From NCBI RefSeq assembly GCF_014873875.1, contig NZ_JADBEM010000001.1:1054001-1118000 (forward strand): 64,000 nt of DNA, read 5' to 3'. Every line of letters begins with the position of its first letter. Position 1 is the first letter of the stretch. This document shows positions 8,997 through 17,404 of the stretch, piece after piece. The DNA is from Actinopolymorpha pittospori (GTDB lineage: Bacteria > Actinomycetota > Actinomycetes > Propionibacteriales > Actinopolymorphaceae). A program made the translations under genes and the position numbers. The notes under the pieces were generated by a model that saw only the letters and a list, made by a program, of their open reading frames with translations, ran no database searches and was not told where the DNA came from.

Positions 8997-10109
8997 CTAA
9001 CGCACGGAGCAGCTCGGTCCCAGGCTCGCGAGATGCAGCCCCTCCGCAACGAGGTCGACAGTGGTCCCGGTGATCTGCGACAGGATCTCGCTTCGGCGCC
9101 GAAGCTCGGCGGCGTAGTCGCCGAACTGGTACAACGCCGGATCAGCTCTGGCACAGGTCAAAGCGTCGTCGATTCCCAGCCAGAGGATGGCATCCGCCTG
9201 ATCCTGGAAGGTCGAGTTCGGATCAAGAGCGCGGTCCGGCATCGTTTGACGTCCCAGCCACGTGCCCGTCAGGGCCGTGAACGACGGCACCGGCCACGAC
9301 GCCAGCGTCTCTTCCACCCTCGCTGGGGTACCTACCGGCAACGAATAGATGTCTGCGTTGAAGGTTGCGAACGGGAGTATGACGAAGAGCGACCTTCGAT
9401 GATGATTGGCGAGAATCGTGCCTGCGCTCGGCTGATTCGGGTCCACCGGAGGGACCAATCCTCCGGAAGTCGTGCGGATTCCGCGCCGCAGATGGTTGCC
9501 GCCGGCGACGAGGAGCGCGCGGCGCCGTTTCGCCAGGACTTCTCGCTCGATGACACCGGCATAGAACGTTTCTCGCTGGTCACCTGTGGGCACCCTGTCC
9601 GCGTCCGCGGCGCTTCGGATACGCGACCAGTCGACGGGGACGTCGCCAAGAATCACACGGATGCGCCGCTTGCGTGGAAGCGATTCGTTGACCGAACGCA
9701 CGGTCCGATAGAACTGCTCGTAAACGGGAGCGTCCCAGTAGACCCGACCGCCGATCGTGGTGCGCCACATGGCCGAAAGGTCAGCATCGCACACAGAATC
9801 AAGATCCAGAAAGAAGCAGTCGGCAATGTCTTGATAGAGACCATTCCCGAACTCGACGACGATGTCGTTGAGCCGGTGCTGCAAGGCAGGTCGTTGGATC
9901 AGCGACCGCAGAAATGCGTGAAACTGGTCGGACATGTGCGGGTCGCCGAGACCCACGAGTGGGTACCGGACCGCGGCGTCGAGAACAGCCCTGAACGGGT
10001 CAACCTGTCTGAGCTCGCCGTCGCTGGCATCGCCGCCCCCGTTGCCGACACCAGAGGCGCCCACGGCGATGGCAGCAAACCTCAGAAATTCCTTGCGGGT
10101 CAGATTCAT
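8997..10109 (-). CDS. ChaN/Tiki-like secreted or anchored protein, intact copy
   Basis: A 370-residue protein. The N-terminus (MNLTRKEFLRFAAIAVGASG) resembles a weak Tat/Sec signal. The body matches the Tiki/ChaN-like family of haem-binding-uptake or erythromycin-esterase-like folds: PLVGLGDPHMSDQFHAF, NDIVVEFGNGLYQD, WDAPVYEQFYRTV, RRIRVILGDVPVDWSRI and REVLAKRRRALLVAGGNHL. The GD-H, E-F-G and G-N/S-H-L positions are the expected conserved acid and histidine sites. ATG 10109 has GAGAGG nine bases upstream, shared with the broken copy at 1745. Biochemical function is not established for this subfamily; an esterase or metal/haem-binding role is an inference from fold. Confidence 0.7.
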   Translation of the reverse strand: MNLTRKEFLRFAAIAVGASGVGNGGGDASDGELRQVDPFRAVLDAAVRYPLVGLGDPHMSDQFHAFLRSLIQRPALQHRLNDIVVEFGNGLYQDIADCFFLDLDSVCDADLSAMWRTTIGGRVYWDAPVYEQFYRTVRSVNESLPRKRRIRVILGDVPVDWSRIRSAADADRVPTGDQRETFYAGVIEREVLAKRRRALLVAGGNHLRRGIRTTSGGLVPPVDPNQPSAGTILANHHRRSLFVILPFATFNADIYSLPVGTPARVEETLASWPVPSFTALTGTWLGRQTMPDRALDPNSTFQDQADAILWLGIDDALTCARADPALYQFGDYAAELRRRSEILSQITGTTVDLVAEGLHLASLGPSCSVR

Positions 10110-10341
10110 GGCTCGCACCTCTCTTCGAACACGAGTCGCGGACAGAGTCGCTCGCCGGAGAAATGACCTACGTGGCACGTACCGCCTTTCGGTTCCACTG
10201 AACTGGTGAGCGGAGCATGCGGTGGGCGCAAACCTCGTCGTGGCCATCACGCAGGGACAGCAGACATAACCGTGCCCGGCGCGGCCGGGGTGGTGCATGC
10301 TCGACCATGCCTCAGCCGAGGTTTCGGCAGGGTTTCGTCTC

Positions 10342-10505
10342 GATGAGTTCCGACGCGGCGGGCAGTCTGTCTCGGTCAACGTCTTCCAACGGTGGAAGAG
10401 CCATGGAGCCGTCACAACCTTCCGCGGCAACGGCCGAGCGAGGAGCAGGGCGGAGATGCTCGCGGTGCCGGAGTACGACTCGCCGACGTCCGCTCACTGA
10501 CCTGA
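10342..10505 (+). pseudogene. Decayed duplicate of the ABM gene
   Basis: Begins with the same leader as the region just before the intact ABM gene (ATGAGTTC-GACGC, then GGGCAGTCTGT), then jumps to the matching 3' half: VNVFQRWKSHGAVTTFRGNG, and in other frames AEMLAVPEYDS and ADVRSLT-stop. About 200 bp of the middle is deleted and there are further small shifts. It lies just upstream of the intact ChaN-like gene, so ABM and ChaN-like sequences occur twice in the first 10 kb. Confidence 0.8.
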
Positions 10506-10619
10506 GGATTCCGCCCGCCGGACGGGCGGCGACGAACGTGCTGGTCAGCGGGACCGGACGATCCCGCTGACCCTGACGACCCACCTTGGAGCCGGACCCG
10601 ACACGACTCCCGGGCGGAG

Positions 10620-11426
10620 CTAGTCCGGAAGACGCTGCTCCTCGATGCCAGGCATGATCGTCTGGCGGAACGTCTCGCTCGTGTCCAGCTTCAGGCCGGG
10701 CTCGCCGGCCGGCACGCCGGTGACCGTGAGCCGGTAGTCGTGCACGTACTCGACCTTGCCATTGGCGTCGATTCGGAACGGTAGGTCGTGACCGGGGTAG
10801 ATGACATCGCCGATCGTGACCAGCTTGTCGATCGTCTGGGTGGCCAGCTCGTCGCTCCAGAAGACCAGAGCGTTGCGGCGTTCCCGGGCCACCGTGCTGT
10901 TCTGGATGGAGTCCCCGGTGAGCACGGCTGCGCCGTCGTCGCCGGCGACGGCCACCGCGATCGTGCCGGCCGAGTGGCCCGGGGCGTCGACGATCTCCAC
11001 GCCGGGCAGCAGTTGTACGCCCTCCTCGACCTCGCGGATCCGGTCGTCGTACCGCTCGAAGACGCTGCCGATCCACTCTGGACACGCGTGGTCGTTGCGG
11101 TGCGGGCTGCGCAGGTACCGACGCTCGTTGCGGTGCAGGACGATCCGAGCCTGGTCGAAGATGTCGATGTTCTCGACGTGGTCCCAGTGCGCGTGGGTGC
11201 ACACGACCATGTCGATGTCGCCCCGGCCCAATCCACGCCGCGCCAGCGCCCGATCCAGATCAGTCCTCCGGCCGGTGTGGCCCGTGTCGACGATGATGCG
11301 CCGGATCGTGCCCTGCTCGTCGGGGCCCTCGACCAGGTTCACCGCGCAGAAGGCGACCGCCCCCTGATCGGTGCCCAGCCGGTAGCCCTCAAGCAGCGTC
11401 TCGACCCTCGGTCTGGCCAGATCCAT
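10620..11426 (-). CDS. Metallo-beta-lactamase-fold hydrolase, lactonase-like
   Basis: A 268-residue MBL-fold enzyme. The zinc motif HAHWDH (HxHxDH) is in VVCTHAHWDHVENIDIF. Further ligands are the His in DAPGHSAGT, the Asp in VLTGDSIQN and the His in VIYPGHDLPF. Layout and length resemble the AHL-lactonase/AttM branch of cytosolic MBL hydrolases, but lactonase activity is only a suggestion. ATG 11426 follows GGAGGG at 7 bases; the in-frame extension to 11636 is not needed. It reads as a single gene between a terminator hairpin and the decayed ABM copy. Confidence 0.85.
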   Translation of the reverse strand: MDLARPRVETLLEGYRLGTDQGAVAFCAVNLVEGPDEQGTIRRIIVDTGHTGRRTDLDRALARRGLGRGDIDMVVCTHAHWDHVENIDIFDQARIVLHRNERRYLRSPHRNDHACPEWIGSVFERYDDRIREVEEGVQLLPGVEIVDAPGHSAGTIAVAVAGDDGAAVLTGDSIQNSTVARERRNALVFWSDELATQTIDKLVTIGDVIYPGHDLPFRIDANGKVEYVHDYRLTVTGVPAGEPGLKLDTSETFRQTIMPGIEEQRLPD

Positions 11427-11533
11427 GGCACGACCCTCCACATCCTTCGGTGACAGCAGCCTGAGGATAAACCCGCGAGGTTGGGGTGTCAGCCGTGAGC
11501 TTCGAACAAATGCTGGGATTCCGCACGCCAAAA

Positions 11534-11573
11534 CCCGGATCCACGTGTGCCGTCGGGCGCACGTGGATCCGGG
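11534..11573 (-). terminator. Rho-independent terminator for the TAP-like gene
   Basis: Perfect 14-bp stem CCCGGATCCACGTG / CACGTGGATCCGGG with a 12-base loop, followed on the minus strand by TTTTGG. It lies about 70 bp after the stop codon of the gene at 11641-13335. Confidence 0.85.
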
Positions 11574-11640
11574 CCAACGGGCGTCTGGTGGATCAGGCCG
11601 GCGTGTGCGAGCTGTCCGTGATCCACCCGCACCCACAGGG

Positions 11641-13335
11641 CTAGCGGCCCGCCAGCGTCGCCGGCCTCAGCGACTGAGTGTCCGCGAGCCGAGCCTCACC
11701 CGGCGGCGTGGAGTCCGGGCCGGTTGGTACCGGCACACCCTGGCATCCGCTGGCACCAGGGTCTCCAGTGGTGAGGTAGGCGACAACGTGGGTGGCGCAG
11801 TTGGGTTCCATCAGCGCCGAGCCGTGCATGTCGTCCTCGACGGTGAACACCTCCCCGCCGACCGCGTCCTGCATGTCACCGGTCCATTCGTACGCCGAGA
11901 CCGACTCATAGCGGTGCCCTGACAGCTGCAGCGAACCACCGTTGTGCCGGAGCCGGATGTGGTCGACCGGCAGCGGCCAGCCCGCACACGTCGGAATGGG
12001 GAAGCCCAGCACGCCGGTGACCGGGTATCGCGCCAGGCCGTCCTGGTAGGCGGCCCAGGCGGAGTCGAAGTCGCGTGCACCACCGTCGCCGTTGCAGAAG
12101 ATCGCCTGGTTCGCCACACGGTTGTCCCTCTCCGGCGTGCCAATCGGCGGTGGGGTGCGCTCACCCTCGAACGCCTCCTGGATCGTGGGCGGTGCGGTCG
12201 GGCCGGTCGCGTCCCGGAGATCCGCGAGCAACTGGGCGGCGAACGGCCAGCCAACGGACGGCTGGCTCGCCGCGATGGCGACAACGAACCCGTCCATGGG
12301 CATAGGAATGTCAGTGAACTGCTTGGGATGAGCGTCGAGGTCCTCTTGCAGCTTGACCAGCGAGGCCTGGACCTGCGCGCCCGTCGTGCCGAATCCGTAG
12401 GTGTCGTTGAACGGCGCCATCCAGTCCGCCATCCGAGAGAAGTCCATCGCGGTGGCCTTCGCCCGTCCAGCTTCGAACGCGTCCATCCGCGGGTCCGGAG
12501 GCGCGACGCTGTCGACCCACATCCTGCCAACCTTGCCGGGGAACAGGCTCCGATACACCGGACCGAGCCAGCTGCCCCAGGAAACACCGAGGTAGCTCAG
12601 CTTGCGCTCACCCAGGCCGATCCGGATTCGGTCCAGGTCGCGGGCGATGTTGCCGGTCGTGAGCGCTCCGATGAACTTCGGATCAGTCTGGGCGCACTGC
12701 TGGTTCGCCTGCACCTGCTGGGCGTACATCTGCCGAGCGTCCTCCTCGGTGATCGGCCCGGGCGGTGCACCCTTTGCCTGCGCGCCCTGCACTCCCGGCA
12801 ACTCCTGAACCCCGCGCAAGCCCTGCGCCCCTACCGCTGCGGGCTTTTCTCCATCGTCACAGTTGATGGCCGTGCTGTAGCCGACGCCGCGAGGGTCGAA
12901 CCCGATCATGTCGTAGCGCTCGTTCAACGTCGCGGTCGGCGCCTCGGGGCGGATCAGGTCGATCGGCATGAGGTAACCGCTGCCGCCCGGACCGCCGGGG
13001 TTGACGGCGAGACTGCCCAGCCGGTGTGCCTGGTCGGTCGCCGGGAGTCTGGTCACCGCGACCGTGATCCATCGACCGGACGGTTTGGTGTAGTCCAGTG
13101 GCACCCTGAGTGTTCCGCAGTCCATCCGGGTCATCGTCGCCCGGAACCACGCCTTGTCGCGGAACCCCATCCAGTCCACAACGTCGTCGGAATACTCAGG
13201 ACAGGATTTCCACGTGATGGTCGAATCGCGGGGCGGCGCAGCACCGGCCGCGGCCGGTCCGGCTCCAGCCGTGGTGATGGTGCCGAGGACGGCCAGCGGG
13301 GCAGTCACGCCAGCGAGAAGTCTTCGCAGATTCAT
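11641..13335 (-). CDS. Secreted TAP-like alpha/beta-hydrolase (tripeptidyl aminopeptidase family)
   Basis: A 564-residue secreted hydrolase. It has an N-terminal signal peptide (MNLRRLLAGV start, Ala-rich end near residue 31), the oxyanion loop VNPGGPGGSG at 111-120, nucleophile GVSWG with Ser252, and a C-terminal TAP-like domain with the likely catalytic His in VEDDMHGSALM. The family removes N-terminal peptides or cleaves small esters outside the cell. Residues 170-190 hold a low-complexity insertion (QGLRGVQELPGVQGAQAKG). ATG 13335 has no Shine-Dalgarno of its own but overlaps (ATGA) the stop of a 17-codon upstream ORF with a very good one, implying translational coupling. A terminator follows. 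Confidence 0.88.
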   Translation of the reverse strand: MNLRRLLAGVTAPLAVLGTITTAGAGPAAAGAAPPRDSTITWKSCPEYSDDVVDWMGFRDKAWFRATMTRMDCGTLRVPLDYTKPSGRWITVAVTRLPATDQAHRLGSLAVNPGGPGGSGYLMPIDLIRPEAPTATLNERYDMIGFDPRGVGYSTAINCDDGEKPAAVGAQGLRGVQELPGVQGAQAKGAPPGPITEEDARQMYAQQVQANQQCAQTDPKFIGALTTGNIARDLDRIRIGLGERKLSYLGVSWGSWLGPVYRSLFPGKVGRMWVDSVAPPDPRMDAFEAGRAKATAMDFSRMADWMAPFNDTYGFGTTGAQVQASLVKLQEDLDAHPKQFTDIPMPMDGFVVAIAASQPSVGWPFAAQLLADLRDATGPTAPPTIQEAFEGERTPPPIGTPERDNRVANQAIFCNGDGGARDFDSAWAAYQDGLARYPVTGVLGFPIPTCAGWPLPVDHIRLRHNGGSLQLSGHRYESVSAYEWTGDMQDAVGGEVFTVEDDMHGSALMEPNCATHVVAYLTTGDPGASGCQGVPVPTGPDSTPPGEARLADTQSLRPATLAGR

Positions 13336-13385
13336 GTGGACAAGCTTGCAAACCGGCGGGCCGCCAGACATCTGTCCGCAGGCAT
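13332..13385 (-). CDS. 17-residue upstream leader ORF coupled to the TAP-like gene
   Basis: ATG at 13385 is preceded by GGTGGAGG three bases away and encodes MPADRCLAARRFASLST. Its TGA overlaps the start ATG of the TAP-like gene in the arrangement ACATGA. The peptide contains one Cys and a pair of Arg codons. It could be a translational coupler or an attenuating leader. No homology can be judged for so short a peptide; the evidence is the strong ribosome site plus the exact 4-base overlap. Confidence 0.55.
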   Translation of the reverse strand: MPADRCLAARRFASLST

Positions 13386-13525
13386 GAACCTCCACCTGTC
13401 CCGCGACACGTATCGGCAGCCACCACCAGCGTTCGACGACCCCCAGCCCCTGACTCTGGTCATGGGCGTGACCCTGTCTTCAGGCAGAGTCGGAGGCGCC
13501 TGCGCGACGTTACCCTCGCGTTGGC

Positions 13526-14917
13526 ATGTATGAGCGCGCAGCGGCCCTCTGGGACCGGTTACGCAGGCCGGCGTTCCAGGATGCCGGCCTGGCTGTCGCG
13601 CTGTTGGCCAGCACGCTCGCGGTTTACGACGCCGGTGTGGTGTTGCGTAAGGTCAACGGTCTCGGTTCTGACGGGCCATGGCCGGTCCAGCTGTGGATCT
13701 GGTGGCTGGCGACCGGGATGTGCGTCGCGGCCGTGCTGGTCCGTCGCCGGTGGCCGGTTCCGGCGCTGATCGCAGCCACCGTTGCCGCGATAGCCCAGAT
13801 GGCGCTGATGACGGGACCGGTGCCCGCGGACCTGGCCGCCCCTCTCGTCCTCTACATCATCGCCGCCCGGTTCCGCCGCGCGACGTCACTCGCCCTCCTG
13901 GGCATCACTGTGCTCGTGGCGGCGGGCTGGTCCCTCTACGTCGGACTCGACGGACGACCGGACGGCTGGGCCTACCACAGTCCCCTTGAGGGGCAACACA
14001 AAACTGAGGTTCGGCCCGAACCCGCCGAGCCGCCCGAGCCGGGTGCGGCCGTGAAAGTTCCCATGGACGTCCTCCCTCCGGACCCCCTCGCCCCCTCCCC
14101 TTCCCTCATCGCCAAGAAGGAGGGGACTGAGACTTTGGGTCCGACGAGCTGGGGAGGCATTCCTCTCCTCGGTCCGCTCCTGGTGGTCGGCTGGGCCATG
14201 GGGTCGGGAGTCCAAAGCCGCAGGGCGTATCTTGACGAGCTCACCGCGAGGGCACGCGACCTCGAACGCGAGCGAGACCAGCAGGCCGCGCTGGCCGCGG
14301 CCGCCGAGCGTAGTCGGATCACCCGAGAGTTGCACGACGTGGTGGCACACGGCCTCTCCGTGATCGTCATGCAGGCTCAGGGCGGTGCGGCGGCCCTCGA
14401 CAAGCGGCCCACGGACACCCTCGCCGCGCTGGCCACCATCGTCGAGACCGGGCGGGCCTCCCTCGCGGACATGCGCCAGGTCCTGGCCGCTGTCGGAGCG
14501 GTCGACGGCTCTCCCCATCCCGTACCAGGCCTCAACCGCCTACCACACCTCATCGACCAGGTACGTCAGGCCGGCACCCAGGTCCAGTTGCACATCGACG
14601 GGCCACCTGGCGTGCTTCCCACCACGGTCGACCTGGCGGCGTACCGAATCGTCCAAGAGGCCCTGACCAACACCATGAAACACGCCGGCCCTGGCGCCTG
14701 CGCGCAGGTGACCCTCACCTACGGAAGCAACGACCTCCGGCTGAAGATCAGCGACAACGGCGCCACGGCGGCCGAACCGGACGGTATCGGCAGCGGACTC
14801 CGCGGCATGCGCGAGCGAGCGGAACTGCTCGGAGGAAAGCTGTTCGCCGGCCCAGGACCGCACGGCGGTTTCGTCGTACAGGCCCGACTCCCCTTCGTCG
14901 AGAGAGCGGTCGAATGA
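13526..14917 (+). CDS. Orphan two-component sensor histidine kinase, NarL-type
   Basis: A 463-residue HisKA_3 (DesK/NarX-like) kinase. Four to five hydrophobic segments lie at about 20-140. A Pro-rich extracytoplasmic insertion at about 140-208 carries charged residues, then one more segment at 210-228. A coiled coil follows, then the H-box RITRELHDVVAHGLSV with His270, and a HATPase_c domain with N-box QEALTNTMKHAG and DNG and GSGLRGMRERAELLGG. No response-regulator gene is adjacent, which is unusual for this class. ATG 13526 lacks a visible ribosome site, so the mRNA may be leaderless. The gene lies between two secreted TAP-like hydrolases on the opposite strand. Confidence 0.88.
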   Translation: MYERAAALWDRLRRPAFQDAGLAVALLASTLAVYDAGVVLRKVNGLGSDGPWPVQLWIWWLATGMCVAAVLVRRRWPVPALIAATVAAIAQMALMTGPVPADLAAPLVLYIIAARFRRATSLALLGITVLVAAGWSLYVGLDGRPDGWAYHSPLEGQHKTEVRPEPAEPPEPGAAVKVPMDVLPPDPLAPSPSLIAKKEGTETLGPTSWGGIPLLGPLLVVGWAMGSGVQSRRAYLDELTARARDLERERDQQAALAAAAERSRITRELHDVVAHGLSVIVMQAQGGAAALDKRPTDTLAALATIVETGRASLADMRQVLAAVGAVDGSPHPVPGLNRLPHLIDQVRQAGTQVQLHIDGPPGVLPTTVDLAAYRIVQEALTNTMKHAGPGACAQVTLTYGSNDLRLKISDNGATAAEPDGIGSGLRGMRERAELLGGKLFAGPGPHGGFVVQARLPFVERAVE

Positions 14918-14940
14918 GCCGCCCTCTCGACGATCGGTCT

Positions 14941-14962
14941 GCGTGGTGGGAGAGTCCCACGC
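14941..14962. terminator. Imperfect hairpin between convergent genes
   Basis: GCGTGGTGGGA and TCCCACGC form a stem with a two-base bulge between the kinase (ends 14917, +) and the TAP-like gene (ends 14976, -). Modest strength, no T-run. Confidence 0.4.
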
Positions 14963-14975
14963 AAGGCGCGGCGGG

Positions 14976-16655
14976 TCAGCTGCTGTCCGCGCAGGAGGTG
15001 CCCGGCGGGGGCGTGAGTGCACTGACCAGGTAACGCTGCTCCTGTTCGCGCACACATGCGGAGTTGAAGTAGGCGATGTGGGCGTCGCCTTCGTAGGTGA
15101 GCACCACGCTGTCCTCGATCTGGTGTGCCACCCGCCGCGCGAGCGGGTACGGCGCGAGCGGACTGTGCCGCGTGGCGACGAGCAGGATGGGCGCGGCGCC
15201 CCGGACCCGAAGCGGATGGTCAGGCGCGGTCGACGGGTACGGCCAGCCGACGCATCCGCTGAGGTAGTCCCAGGAGTCCGAAGCGCCCTTGGTGTGGGGA
15301 GCCAGTCGTACGACGTCTCGGCGCAGCGCCTGGAACTGCTGGTATCCGCTGACCCGGTTGGGAAAGTCCAGGCATCCGACCGCACGGTAGGGGTGGTAGT
15401 ACGGCGGCGCGAGGGTGTTCGCGTACCCCGGCGCGTAGACCGCCGTGTTGCCCCTACGAATCTCGTAGATGCCCTGGGCGAGATCGGACCAGCCGCCGAG
15501 GGTGGCGGGAAGGTTGCCGTTCTGCAGCGCGTACATCGAGCTGAACGAGAGTTCCTCACCGGTGATCGGGTGATCCACGCCTGGGACCGGGATCGGTTCG
15601 CGGTCGGCCTGTGCGATCAGGTCGTCCAGGGCCTTGCCGGCGTCCTCCTCGTGGAGCGCGCAACCCTCCGCCAGCCTCGGACCGGTCTCGCCGTCAGGAT
15701 CGACGTACGGCGTGCGGGCGCACCAGGCCACGAACCTGCGGAACGCCTCGTCGGTGCTGCGGGCCTGGAGCCGCAGGTAGGTGGCCGCGGGCACGGTGTG
15801 GTCGAGGGGGCTGTCGATGACCATCGCGCGTACCCGGTCGGGGTAGAGGTGCGCATAGGTCTGGGCGACCAGGCTGCCGTAGGTCCAGGCGAACCAGCTC
15901 AGCTTCGACTCACCCAGTGCCGCCCGCAACGCCTCGGCGTCGCGGGCCTGGCTCTCCGCGTCGAGGTGGCCGACCAGTGCGCCGCTACCGGCGACACAGC
16001 TATCGGCGGCGGCACGATTGTGCGCCACCAGCCGGTCGTAGCCCGCCCGGTCCGTGGGGAACCGGGTCACCGCCGGATCATTGAACGGCCGCGCGCAGCC
16101 CAGCGACTGACTGTGGACGGCCGCGTCGTGCCAGCCACCGCTGAGGTCGAGTCCACCCCCGCGCGGGTCGATGCCGACAATGTCGAAGCGCTGAGCCAGC
16201 TCAGGCGCCTGCCCCAGCCCGCCTGTGGTCGGCGTGGCGACCTGGTTGACGGCCGAGACTCCCGCGCCGGGCAGGAACATCAGGGTCCCGACCTTGTTCG
16301 CCTGGTCGATGGCGGGGTGACGAGCGACGGCCAGTTCGATCTGCTGGCCCGTGGGGTCCGACCAGTCCAGGGGTACCCGGAACATCGCACACTGCGCCGC
16401 CGTGTCGATCTTCGGCCCGCACGATCCCCAGTCCAACGACTGTGCGGTGGCCTTGCTCGTCGGGGACGTCTGCGATGCCTGTGGCGCGGCGACGGCGGTC
16501 GAGGTGAACATCGCCGTTGCCAGTGCGGTGATGCCGAGCGCAGTGAAGGCGGTCCGGCCCCTGGTTCGGCGGGCGGCCATGGCCTCACGTGGCGGCGTCG
16601 ATGTGGTCGATGAGCGAGGCCTGGCCAGGGCGGCACGAAGGCGTGACATGAACAC
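14976..16655 (-). CDS. Secreted TAP-like alpha/beta-hydrolase paralogue with Thr at the nucleophile position
   Basis: A 559-residue protein collinear with the TAP-like gene at 11641. It has a long N-terminal basic stretch, a hydrophobic signal at about 36-56, DPRGGGLDLSGGW, and a TAP-like C-terminal domain ending EGDAHIAYFNSACV, where the His is kept. The nucleophile elbow, GVSWG in the neighbour, reads AWTYG (256-260), so Gly and Ser are replaced by Ala and Thr258. The oxyanion motif GGPGGSG reads PGAGVSA. The protein may be inactive, Thr-dependent or a binding protein. The GTG start at 16655 is preceded by AAGGAG at 7 bases, which decides it over the nearby ATG. Confidence 0.85.
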   Translation of the reverse strand: MFMSRLRAALARPRSSTTSTPPREAMAARRTRGRTAFTALGITALATAMFTSTAVAAPQASQTSPTSKATAQSLDWGSCGPKIDTAAQCAMFRVPLDWSDPTGQQIELAVARHPAIDQANKVGTLMFLPGAGVSAVNQVATPTTGGLGQAPELAQRFDIVGIDPRGGGLDLSGGWHDAAVHSQSLGCARPFNDPAVTRFPTDRAGYDRLVAHNRAAADSCVAGSGALVGHLDAESQARDAEALRAALGESKLSWFAWTYGSLVAQTYAHLYPDRVRAMVIDSPLDHTVPAATYLRLQARSTDEAFRRFVAWCARTPYVDPDGETGPRLAEGCALHEEDAGKALDDLIAQADREPIPVPGVDHPITGEELSFSSMYALQNGNLPATLGGWSDLAQGIYEIRRGNTAVYAPGYANTLAPPYYHPYRAVGCLDFPNRVSGYQQFQALRRDVVRLAPHTKGASDSWDYLSGCVGWPYPSTAPDHPLRVRGAAPILLVATRHSPLAPYPLARRVAHQIEDSVVLTYEGDAHIAYFNSACVREQEQRYLVSALTPPPGTSCADSS

Positions 16656-16824
16656 GGCAGCTCTCCTTGAGTAGGCGATCTACGTATGCACGCCTTGAAT
16701 GTAGGGACCGACATGGAGGAGGGCTACATGCCGCACGAACAACCAGGGGGAACCCTGGGGGATCGACCTCACCGGCCCCGGACCACGCGTCCCCGATTCA
16801 TCCCCAGCACTAGGGTCTCCTCCC

Positions 16825-17265
16825 ATGGACGAGCACCCCACCGGTGCGACGGCAACGGCCACCACACCTGCCAGCCGGACGCGGGAGCTGAGTCGATTCC
16901 TGCCGGTACTGGGACTCCTCACCGTGGTCGTCGGGCTTGCCGCCGCCAACCTGCCGACCCGGCCCCTGCCCATGTGCGAGGAGACGCTCGACCTCGCCCG
17001 GTACCAGTCGCTGAGTCATGCGCTGTGGTGGACCACCGGGGGCGCCGTGCTCGTCGCGCTCCTCGCGTTCGCCACTCTTTTCACGAAACGGCGGGCGCCG
17101 TGGATGACGCTGGTCCGGGTGGGGTTCCTGCTGGGCGTGGTGGTCCTGGTCGGGGTACAGGACCGGGCCGGCGACGAGTTCACCCAGGTCGCTGAACAGC
17201 TCTTCGACTCCCAGACCTGCGACTATCCCAACACCCTGATCGACGCACCCGACGGGTTGTTCTAA
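16825..17265 (+). CDS. Small membrane protein of unknown function
   Basis: A 146-residue protein with a polar Thr/Ala-rich N-terminus and three hydrophobic stretches (LPVLGLLTVVVGLAAANL, then GGAVLVALLAFATLF, then VGFLLGVVVLVGV). Single Cys residues occur in LPMCEETLDL and QTCDYPNTL. There is no Shine-Dalgarno; a TAGGGT hexamer about 8 bases before the ATG suggests a leaderless transcript. The TAA stop is part of the 5-base target site (CTAAG) duplicated by the IS1380 insertion that follows directly, so the protein is intact but any downstream transcript is cut. Confidence 0.65.
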   Translation: MDEHPTGATATATTPASRTRELSRFLPVLGLLTVVVGLAAANLPTRPLPMCEETLDLARYQSLSHALWWTTGGAVLVALLAFATLFTKRRAPWMTLVRVGFLLGVVVLVGVQDRAGDEFTQVAEQLFDSQTCDYPNTLIDAPDGLF

Positions 17266-17404
17266 GCCTCAATCCGTGGACTCGCTGGGTTGATGGTTTT
17301 GGTTGCGGGTCGCTCGTGGTTGGTGGTGGGTGGGCAGGCGGGGCTGCTGGTCTGCCCAGCTTTCCTTTGGTCTCCGGTCGGGCCTTGGTGGCGGGTGGGT
17401 AGTT

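Noticed and set aside
11944..13533. 529-codon plus-strand frame antisense to the TAP-like hydrolase
   Set aside because: Composition artefact with no domain; the minus-strand hydrolase carries signal peptide, nucleophile and terminator.
14943..16613. 556-codon plus-strand frame antisense to the second TAP-like gene
   Set aside because: Same reason: long antisense open frame expected at high GC.
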